Of a stretch of 11,410 nt of DNA, positions 5,658 through 11,410 are shown one piece after another. Every line of letters begins with the position of its first letter. The stretch's first letter is position 1. The stretch lies in the NCBI GenBank assembly GCA_002791075.1, contig PFWI01000049.1, positions 1 through 11,410 of the forward strand, read 5' to 3'. The notes beneath the pieces were generated by a model, which was not told the DNA's origin, made no database searches, and saw only the letters and a program-made list of their open reading frames with translations. The position numbers and the translations under genes are program-made. Origin of the DNA: a bacterium (Candidatus Ratteibacteria) CG_4_9_14_3_um_filter_41_21 (GTDB lineage Bacteria; Ratteibacteria; UBA8468).

Positions 5658-6763
5658 AAAAAAAGATAATTATTCTTTGTTTAGTGGTAATTATCCTTTT
5701 AGGTGGGATAGGATACAGAAAATTCAAACAAAGAGGAGTTGTTAAAGAAAAAGAAGGAAACGCAGAAGAAATTTTTCCTGTAGAAATATGTCCGGTAGAA
5801 AGAGGAATAATCCAGAAGGTTATCTCCTTAAGCGGCGATGTTTTTCCCGAAAGTGAAGTCACTCTATTCTCCAAGGTCACCGGCACAGTGGAGAAAATTT
5901 ATGTTGAGGAAGGAGATCGGGTAAAAAAGGGTAAATTTCTCGTTAAAATTGATGACCGAAATCTTCAGCTTCAACTCCGCAGCGCTGAAGAATCGCTTAA
6001 ACAAACAGAAATAAATTTAGCCAATATTAAAAAGAATTATACCCGGATGGAGAATCTCTTTAAAGAAGAAGTTATTACTCCCTATGAGATGGACCAAATT
6101 CAGGCAAAAAAAGAGGCAGCAGAAGCCCAGAGAGAACACCTAAAGGCGCAAGTAGATTTAGTAAAAGAAAATTTGTCCGATTGTAAAATCTATTCCCCTC
6201 TCAATGGAATAATAAATAGACGATTCCTGGACCCCGGAGAGTTAATTACCGCCAGTTCAATGGCGAAGAATGACCCTCTTCTCTTAATTCAGGATTTAAG
6301 CATAGTCAAGGTAAAGGTTGCCGTTGGAGAAAAAGAGTTGGGAGAGATAAAAAGGGGGCAAGAAGTTAAAATAAGGGTAGATGCCTATCCCGAGAGAATA
6401 TTTTCCGGTAAGGTCTCAAAAATTGGCTCATTTATTGAACCTTTAAGCCGAACCGCCGAGGTAGAGATAAAAGTTAATAATCCCAATTATCTTTTAAAGA
6501 GTGGAATGTTTGCTCGGGCAGAGATAGTTACTGCCGAGAAAAAGGATGTTTTGCTTATTCCCAATGATGTAATATCAGAAAAGGGAGAGGAAAAAATAGT
6601 TTTTATCATTGATAATAACACCGCCTACATCAGGGAAGTAAAAACGGGGCTCAAGGATTGGGAAAAAACAGAGATTGTTGGGGGCTTGCAGGAAAGCGAT
6701 TTAGTGGTTACCGCGGGTGCTCAGCGGCTGAAAAACGGGGTTAAAGTAAAAATAATAAGATGA
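5654..6763 (+). CDS. RND/HlyD-family periplasmic adaptor (membrane fusion protein)
   Basis: The adaptor bridges the inner-membrane pump and the TolC channel. Its 369 residues begin with an uncleaved-looking membrane anchor (4-20) after a lysine-rich start; there is no lipobox cysteine. The barrel-sandwich (lipoyl-like) domain is split: GTVEKIYVEEGDRVKKG (77-93) is its first half and CKIYSPLNGIINRRF (177-191) with DPGE (193-196) its second. The intervening 100-172 is a charged alpha-helical hairpin that should contact the channel tip. A beta-barrel domain follows (about 215-292), then the membrane-proximal domain (about 296-369) with LLIPNDVI. GGGAG (5645-5649) precedes the ATG, which overlaps the TolC-like stop. 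The gene also overlaps the permease start by four bases. Length and domain order are ordinary. Confidence 0.95.
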   Translation: MKKKIIILCLVVIILLGGIGYRKFKQRGVVKEKEGNAEEIFPVEICPVERGIIQKVISLSGDVFPESEVTLFSKVTGTVEKIYVEEGDRVKKGKFLVKIDDRNLQLQLRSAEESLKQTEINLANIKKNYTRMENLFKEEVITPYEMDQIQAKKEAAEAQREHLKAQVDLVKENLSDCKIYSPLNGIINRRFLDPGELITASSMAKNDPLLLIQDLSIVKVKVAVGEKELGEIKRGQEVKIRVDAYPERIFSGKVSKIGSFIEPLSRTAEVEIKVNNPNYLLKSGMFARAEIVTAEKKDVLLIPNDVISEKGEEKIVFIIDNNTAYIREVKTGLKDWEKTEIVGGLQESDLVVTAGAQRLKNGVKVKIIR

Positions 6764-9700
6764 CTATATCAGAATTTGGTATAAAGAAAAAGATTACCAC
6801 CTATATGGTGTTTTTGGGATTGGTTCTTCTGGGGTTAATCTCCCTTTTTAGATTGGGTCTGGATTTAATGCCGGATATTGAGATACCCTCTATTATGGTG
6901 ATTACCACTTATCGCGGGACAGGTCCCGAGGAGATTGAAACATCCATCACCGAGCCGATAGAAGCGCAAATGGCAACGGTCTCCAATCTTGATACATTGG
7001 AGTCATCTTCCAAGGAAGGGGCCTCTATAGTCACATTAAAGTTTGACTGGGGAACAAACTTGGAAGAAGCCGCAAATGAGGTCAGGGATAAACTTGGGCT
7101 GGCAGAATCTCAACTTCCTGAGGCAGCGGATAAACCATTTATCTTTAAGTTCAATATGGCGATGATACCTATTTTGATGATTGGGGCAAATGCTAAAGAA
7201 AGTTATCCCAAACTTTATGATTTGCTGGATGATGAAGTCAAGAAACCTCTGGAAAGAATTGGTGGGGTGGCAAAGGTTGATATTCACGGCGGCTTAGAGC
7301 GTGAAATTCAGGTCTCCTTAAACCGGCAAAGGTTAGAGGCCTATCAAATCCCCCTCTCCCAGATTGTAAGCAGTTTACAGGCGGCTAATTTAAGCTGGCC
7401 CGGTGGCCATTTAAAAACCGGGAAACTTGACTATCTGGTGCGCACCCCGGAGGAGTTGAAGATTTCAGAGATTAGAGATGTAATGATTGGAAATTATCAT
7501 GGAAATCCTGTTTATTTAAAAGATATCGCGGAGGTTTCCGATACCTTTAAGGAAAAGAGCGGGGAAGTTTATATTAATCAGCAACCCGGAGTAATGCTCA
7601 CTGTCTCCAAACAGTCAGGAACAAATACTGTCCAGGTTGCAAACAAAGTTCTTAAAGAACTTCCATTATTGGAGAAGAATCTACCTCCTGATGTTAATCT
7701 GCAGACAATTTATGATAGTTCAAATTACATCAAACTTTCTGTCGCCAATTTACGCAATACCCTTCTCATTGGAGGAATTCTGGTTATTTTGATTATTCTT
7801 TTTTTCCTGGGGAGTTTCCGCAGTGCGCTGATTGTTGCGGTTTCCATTCCGATTAGTTTGATTCTTACCTTTATTTTAATGTCCGGGGCTGGTTTTACCC
7901 TGAATATGGTTTCCCTTTCCAGTTTGGGTATTGCCATTGGAATGGTTGTGGATGCCGCGATTGTTATTTTTGAGAATATCTTCCGGCATCGGGAAAATAA
8001 GGAAGGAAAAATTGAGGCGGCTATTTCTGGTGCCAATGAGGTAGGAACAGCGGTAGTTGCCTCCATTGCCTCCATCATTGCCATCTTTGTTCCTTTATTC
8101 TTTATCGGTGGCTTTGTGGGAATTATGTTTCATCAATTGGCTCTCTGTATTACCTTCACCCTTTTTGCTTCTGTCTTAACCGCTCTCTTATTGATTCCCC
8201 TGCTTACCACCAGGTTTTTGCATACAATAGAGGAAGAAAAGGGGGTTCTGTCACGTTTTTTCAGAGCAGGTGAAGGTTTCTTCCGTCGTTTAGAAAGAAT
8301 CTATCAGAATTTCCTTTCCTGGTCTTTGGCCCATAAGAAAAGGATGGTTTTCATATCCAGTGGAATTTTTCTGCTGGGTTTGCTTTTAATCCCTTTAGTT
8401 GGCACTGAATTTATTCCGGAGATGGACCAGGGGATGATGATGTTTAATATTGAACTTCCGGTAGGGACAAGGTATGAAAAAACCGGCAAAGTGGCTAAAG
8501 CCGTGGAAGAAATTATAAGACAGAAGGTTCCCGAAAAAGAAAGTACCCTGGTCCGTTGGGGAAGGTCATCAGAGAAAGGTGGTATGGGAACTTTAATGGG
8601 TCAGGAAGAAATATCCAGCACCGGTATGGTGATGATTAAACTGGTGGATAAGGCAAAGAGAAGGAGAATCGATAAGCAGATTGGGCAATCCTTAAAGCCG
8701 CTTTTTAATTTCCCTGAAGGTGAGGTGCGCTACCAAACCGAGGATCCGATGGCATCTATGGTCTTTGGCGGAAGACCCTTAAGCTTAGAGATTCGGGGGC
8801 ATAGTTTAGAAGAAGGCAAAAAACTGGCAAAAGAGGTCGCAAAAATTCTTGGTAAGATTAAAGGGGTTAGTGATGTAGAAATTAGCAGGAAGGAAGGAAG
8901 TCCTGAATTAAGGGTCTATATTGACCGAGAAAAGGTCTCCCATCTGGGTCTTTCCGTCTTTGAGGTTGCCAAAGCTATTGAGACCGCAATTGCCGGGACT
9001 GTCGCTACAAAATACCGGGAAGGTGGGGAAGAATACGATATCCGGGTAAGGGTTTCTGAAGAAGGAAGAAAAAAACCTGAGGATTTAGCTGGTCTCATTT
9101 TACCTACGCAAACCGGAGGAAAGGTTCGGCTTTCCGAAGTGGCGCAAATAAAGGAGGAAACCGGCCCAACAGCAATTGCAAGAAGAGACCAGGAAAGAAT
9201 TATTGATGTCAGCGGGGAAATTTACGGACGTGATTTAGGTAGCGTGGCAGCGGAAGCAAAGGGAAAATTCAAAAATTTAAAGATTCCCACGGACTTTGGT
9301 TTAAGTTTTAAGGGCGGGAGGGAAGAACAACAGAAATCCTTCCAGGCCTTAGCAATGGCCATGCTTTTAGGGGTGGTCCTCGTCTATATGGTAATGGCAA
9401 GTCAGTTTGAATCCTTACTTGACCCTTTCATCATTATGTTTGCTTTACCCTTTGCGATGATTGGTGTGGTTTGGACATTACTTTTGACCGGACAAACCCT
9501 CTCTTTGCCTTCTTTCTTGGGACTGGTAATGCTGGGAGGGATTGTAATGGAGAATGGGATTGTGCTGATTAGCTATATTAACTTGATGCGGAGGGAAAAT
9601 AACCTTTATGAAGCAATCAAGATTGGAGGAAGCCGGAGATTGCGGCCAATTTTAATGACCACTTTTACAACTATCTTTGGCCTCCTTCCTCTTACTTTGG

Positions 9701-9849
9701 CTCGGGGGGAAGCAACGGAATTCTTCAAGCCATTGGCGATTAGCGTTATTGGAGGGCTTTTTGTAGGAACTTTTGTTACCCTCCTTTTCATCCCCACCCT
9801 TTATGCTATCTTTGAGGAAAGAATAAAGGGGTCAGGTCTCAACAATTGA
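6760..9849 (+). CDS. RND-superfamily inner-membrane efflux permease (AcrB/MdtB-like)
   Basis: This proton-driven trimeric pump exports substrates through the adaptor and channel. Its 1029 residues give the full duplicated plan: TM1 (15-33), a large periplasmic loop, TM2-6 (about 332-483), TM7 (528-548), a second periplasmic loop, and TM8-12 (about 863-1015). The N-terminal PDIEIPSI and VRDKL motifs are typical. TM4 reads GMVVDAAIVIFENI (394-407), so the first relay Asp (398) is present but the second AcrB Asp is Ala. TM10 has VMENGIVLI (929-937), with Glu931 where AcrB has its relay Lys. Both changes match the heavy-metal subgroup (CusA/CzcA), whereas TM11 RPILMT (962-967) is of the drug-exporter type. 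Substrate is therefore unassigned: hydrophobic compounds are the default, with metals an alternative. The start has no evident Shine-Dalgarno, so translation likely depends on coupling through the ATGA overlap. Confidence 0.96.
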   Translation: MTISEFGIKKKITTYMVFLGLVLLGLISLFRLGLDLMPDIEIPSIMVITTYRGTGPEEIETSITEPIEAQMATVSNLDTLESSSKEGASIVTLKFDWGTNLEEAANEVRDKLGLAESQLPEAADKPFIFKFNMAMIPILMIGANAKESYPKLYDLLDDEVKKPLERIGGVAKVDIHGGLEREIQVSLNRQRLEAYQIPLSQIVSSLQAANLSWPGGHLKTGKLDYLVRTPEELKISEIRDVMIGNYHGNPVYLKDIAEVSDTFKEKSGEVYINQQPGVMLTVSKQSGTNTVQVANKVLKELPLLEKNLPPDVNLQTIYDSSNYIKLSVANLRNTLLIGGILVILIILFFLGSFRSALIVAVSIPISLILTFILMSGAGFTLNMVSLSSLGIAIGMVVDAAIVIFENIFRHRENKEGKIEAAISGANEVGTAVVASIASIIAIFVPLFFIGGFVGIMFHQLALCITFTLFASVLTALLLIPLLTTRFLHTIEEEKGVLSRFFRAGEGFFRRLERIYQNFLSWSLAHKKRMVFISSGIFLLGLLLIPLVGTEFIPEMDQGMMMFNIELPVGTRYEKTGKVAKAVEEIIRQKVPEKESTLVRWGRSSEKGGMGTLMGQEEISSTGMVMIKLVDKAKRRRIDKQIGQSLKPLFNFPEGEVRYQTEDPMASMVFGGRPLSLEIRGHSLEEGKKLAKEVAKILGKIKGVSDVEISRKEGSPELRVYIDREKVSHLGLSVFEVAKAIETAIAGTVATKYREGGEEYDIRVRVSEEGRKKPEDLAGLILPTQTGGKVRLSEVAQIKEETGPTAIARRDQERIIDVSGEIYGRDLGSVAAEAKGKFKNLKIPTDFGLSFKGGREEQQKSFQALAMAMLLGVVLVYMVMASQFESLLDPFIIMFALPFAMIGVVWTLLLTGQTLSLPSFLGLVMLGGIVMENGIVLISYINLMRRENNLYEAIKIGGSRRLRPILMTTFTTIFGLLPLTLARGEATEFFKPLAISVIGGLFVGTFVTLLFIPTLYAIFEERIKGSGLNN

Positions 9850-9924
9850 CAGAACTCCCCCCTATAACCCTATAATGCTAAAATTCGTAATATATTAGCT
9901 TCAAAAAGAAATTCTTGCCTCTCT

Positions 9925-9963
9925 CCCTCTCCCTTGAGGGGAGAGGGTCAAGGGTGAGGGTGG
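9925..9963 (+). repeat. GC-rich hairpin repeat, copy 2
   Basis: CCCTCTCCC (9925-9933) pairs perfectly with GGGAGAGGG (9939-9947) around the loop TTGAG. It is followed by a G-rich tail (9951-9963). This is the same 9-bp stem and 5-base loop as copy 1. It lies about 75 bases after the permease stop and could stabilise the mRNA end, but no T-run follows, so it is not a standard intrinsic terminator. Confidence 0.8.
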
Positions 9964-9979
9964 GTTTCTGAAAAACTAA

Positions 9980-10018
9980 CACCCCTCAACCTCTGCCTTC
10001 TCCCACAAGGGGAGAAGG
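9980..10018 (-). repeat. GC-rich hairpin repeat, copy 3, inverted to copy 2
   Basis: CCTTCTCCC (9996-10004) pairs perfectly with GGGAGAAGG (10010-10018) around the loop ACAAG. Here the C-rich tail (9981-9994) precedes the stem, so the element is in the opposite orientation to copy 2. The two units, about 16 bases apart, can therefore also pair with each other. Confidence 0.8.
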
Positions 10019-10064
10019 AAATAAATCTTTCTGACGCTAATAGGTTACTAAAATTCAGAGTAAT

Positions 10065-10146
10065 AGTGAACGCCGTGTCGGATTAATGTAGCGGTGCGAT
10101 TTATCGCACAAAACAGTCGCATAAATGCGACCGCTACAGGTTCACT
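10065..10146. repeat. Cruciform repeat with three nested levels of symmetry
   Basis: The outer arms AGTGAAC (10065-10071) and GTTCACT (10140-10146) are perfect inverted repeats. Inside them GTAGCGG (10088-10094) pairs with CCGCTAC (10131-10137). Inside those are two small perfect hairpins: GTGCGAT-TT-ATCGCAC (10094-10109) and GTCGCAT-AA-ATGCGAC (10116-10131). The right arm touches the TAA stop of the lipoprotein gene. No coding frame fits. A dispersed, possibly mobile, palindromic element is the best reading. Confidence 0.85.
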
Positions 10147-11048
10147 TAAAACGGTATGTCAATGACAGAAGAATTTCCGCTCCTGAGAATTTTTAAAGAC
10201 AAAGACTTTCTCCCGGGTTGGGCAACTTTTTCCTCTATTTCCTTAACTATCTTTTGAAATTCTTCCTCAGGAGAGTCCTCCACCCCCATTATTACATCTA
10301 AAAATTTAATTCCCGCTTTATCAACAGGGCTATCCACAGCAACCGATGTAATCAAAACGCCGACCCCCGGTTGAAGATTAAGCGCTCCCGATTGTTCGGC
10401 AGTAAGTCTCCCAGACATAAAACCCAGTTTAGGTGTGCTCGAGAAGTTAAAATTTGATAATGTGGCAATGCTATTGGCAAGTTGCCAGGCAGATTTTTGA
10501 TTTAAAATCCTTAAAAAGATTGGTTTCCCATTATCCTTTAGAAAAACTGTTAAACCCCACTTATAATCTCTGTTTAGTATAGGCAAGTATCCTAACTTCA
10601 AACCGCTCACTTCGGAGAAGGGGATAGTTAAACTATCCTTATGCTCTTGTGTTTGTTGGTGAGTTTGGTAAGTTCCGCTGTAAGTTGGCACATAATCCCA
10701 ACCGGCAAAAAATCCGCCGTAGGAAGGGGTATAAGTTTGGTACTGCGTAGTTTCGGTCCATTCCCACTTTGCCCTTAAACCATAGCGGTCCGCATCAAGA
10801 GAGGAAAATAGTACTCCGGCATTCCACTCAACAAAATTTTTCTCAAGATTTTTAATCGTGCCAATCGCCTCTTCAGCGGAAGGTATTTTCTCAGGAGTAT
10901 AATAATACCATTGATAGTTAGTATCAAGAGATGGCCAAATAGACTTAATAGGTTTGGGAGCGGATGAGTTGTAAGAAGTGGTGGCACATCCGGCAAAAAA
11001 CAGAATAAAAATACCTAAAACAGCCCCTAAAATACATTTAGTCTTCAC
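10146..11048 (-). CDS. Outer-membrane-type lipoprotein with C-terminal PDZ domain
   Basis: The 300-residue product starts with a lipoprotein signal peptide: basic start, hydrophobic 6-18, then FFAGC with Cys21 as the lipidation site. Residues after Cys are Ala-Thr, not Asp, so outer-membrane sorting is expected. The middle (about 35-200) has no family I recognise. It includes an aromatic, Tyr/Thr/Gly-rich stretch at 97-135 between two beta-rich parts. Residues about 207-300 look like a PDZ domain: GVGVLITSVAVDSPVDKAG (228-246), IKFLDVIMGVED (247-258) and a final strand, LSLKILRSGN. PDZ domains bind peptide C termini, often in envelope proteases or chaperones, but no protease domain is visible. 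The start is GTG at 11048, fixed by GGAGG five bases upstream. The gene stands alone, convergent with the efflux operon. Confidence 0.85.
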   Translation of the reverse strand: MKTKCILGAVLGIFILFFAGCATTSYNSSAPKPIKSIWPSLDTNYQWYYYTPEKIPSAEEAIGTIKNLEKNFVEWNAGVLFSSLDADRYGLRAKWEWTETTQYQTYTPSYGGFFAGWDYVPTYSGTYQTHQQTQEHKDSLTIPFSEVSGLKLGYLPILNRDYKWGLTVFLKDNGKPIFLRILNQKSAWQLANSIATLSNFNFSSTPKLGFMSGRLTAEQSGALNLQPGVGVLITSVAVDSPVDKAGIKFLDVIMGVEDSPEEEFQKIVKEIEEKVAQPGRKSLSLKILRSGNSSVIDIPF

Positions 11049-11053
11049 TATTA

Positions 11054-11058
11054 CCTCC
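11054..11058 (-). promoter_or_regulatory. Ribosome binding site of the lipoprotein gene
   Basis: A perfect GGAGG on the minus strand lies five bases before the GTG at 11048. It decides that start and shows that Shine-Dalgarno initiation is used in this genome beside the apparently leaderless genes. A purine-rich A tract precedes it. Confidence 0.85.
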
Positions 11059-11169
11059 TTTTTTAATTTTTTTTCTTTTTTTGATATCCTTTAAGTAATT
11101 TATTCTAACTTCAAGATGTGCCCTCTCCTCAATCAGGGGCAAAATCTCTACTGTCCCCCTTCTTTTAAG

Positions 11170-11410
11170 TCATAGGTATTTTTCCGAAACTTTATGAAGA
11201 TCTTCAATAAATTCTGGATTAACCTGATAACCTAAACTCTGTGCTTTATAAACATCATCCCAGGCCTTATCGTATTCTTTCTTGTAATAATAGGCATTTC
11301 CTCGGTTGTTATAAGCTAGTGCATAGTCTGGATTAATCTTTATTGCCCGGGTATACTCAGAGATAGCCTTATCGTATTCTCCCTTGTAATAATAGGCAAG
11401 TCCTCGGTTG
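11170..11410 (-). CDS. TPR-repeat protein, C-terminal part only
   Basis: The frame enters from the right edge and ends in TGA at 11172-11170, giving 79 visible residues. It contains one full tetratricopeptide repeat beginning NRGLAYYYKGEYDKAISEY, then a second beginning NRGNAYYYKKEYDKAWDD. They are spaced exactly 34 residues apart and followed by a short tail ending SEKYL. The Asn-Arg-Gly start and ALAYNN linker are typical of canonical TPRs, which mediate protein binding. The two repeats are very similar at DNA level (102-base period), a sign of repeat duplication. The N-terminal part, and any signal peptide or extra domain, lies outside the window. It is the upstream neighbour of the PDZ lipoprotein on the same strand. 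Confidence 0.88.
   Translation of the reverse strand, partial: NRGLAYYYKGEYDKAISEYTRAIKINPDYALAYNNRGNAYYYKKEYDKAWDDVYKAQSLGYQVNPEFIEDLHKVSEKYL

Noticed and set aside
5518..5886. 122-codon minus-strand frame across the TolC/adaptor junction
   Set aside because: It is antisense to two well-supported genes and has no recognisable domain.
7725..8084. 119-codon minus-strand frame in the permease
   Set aside because: It is a mirror of the hydrophobic TM2-TM5 coding region; the permease frame is conserved throughout.
9925..10018. Intrinsic terminators for the efflux operon or lipoprotein gene
   Set aside because: The stems are strong but no T-run follows on either strand, and a copy of the same structure lies upstream of the HD-domain gene.
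10775..10996. 73-codon minus-strand frame inside the lipoprotein gene
   Set aside because: It is an alternative frame of a gene that has a lipobox, a PDZ domain and a perfect GGAGG.
11118..11140. Hairpin TGCCC...GGGCA after the TPR gene as a terminator
   Set aside because: Only about five base pairs with a long loop and no T-run; too weak to call.

Overview
The window looks like chromosomal DNA from an uncultivated, AT-rich, double-membrane bacterium. It carries a TolC-type outer-membrane channel, an RND pump, an outer-membrane-type lipoprotein and a SPOR-domain protein, all of which need a Gram-negative envelope. Intergenic gaps hold short dispersed repeats (CACGAA/TTCGTG elements, GC-rich 9-bp hairpins, a GTAGCGG cruciform) of a kind I associate with candidate phyla such as Omnitrophota. 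That placement is an impression, not something the sequence proves.

Layout. At 1-21 (minus) is the first codons of a gene that leaves the window, behind a near-consensus promoter. At 161-1069 (minus) is an HD-domain phosphohydrolase with the metal-ligand pattern of class I cyclic-nucleotide phosphodiesterases. At 1331-2620 (minus) is a complete, stand-alone purD. Positions 2621-2956 are non-coding and filled by a long imperfect inverted repeat. At 2957-3874 (minus) is a two-gene operon: a short RNA polymerase omega subunit (rpoZ), then an exported TPR/SPOR protein whose GTG start directly follows the rpoZ stop. At 3943-9849 (plus) is a four-gene efflux operon: MarR regulator, TolC-like channel, membrane-fusion adaptor and RND permease. 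Each junction is a 4-base ATGA overlap. Positions 9850-10145 are a convergent gap holding two inverted GC-rich hairpins and a cruciform repeat. At 10146-11048 (minus) is a PDZ-domain lipoprotein. At 11170-11410 (minus) is the 3' end of a TPR protein that enters from the right edge. The gaps at 22-160, 1141-1260 and 11049-11169 show no gene or convincing terminator beyond the sites listed.

How the genes work together. The marR-tolC-adaptor-permease set is a self-contained tripartite efflux system, probably autoregulated by its MarR protein. The rpoZ and marR promoters are divergent and share the same -35 bases, so a repressor bound there could also affect rpoZ and the SPOR gene. The clearest unusual signal is promoter geometry. 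Three independent promoters (two in the rpoZ/marR gap, one at the left edge) have TTGAC-type -35 boxes, exactly 17-bp spacers and good -10 boxes. Each predicts a transcript starting 2-3 bases before the ATG, with no Shine-Dalgarno sequence, so leaderless mRNAs seem common here. Genes inside operons or with longer leaders (the TolC channel, SPOR protein and lipoprotein) do have GGAG/GGAGG sites. I found no clearly new multi-gene system; the core genes are recognisable families.
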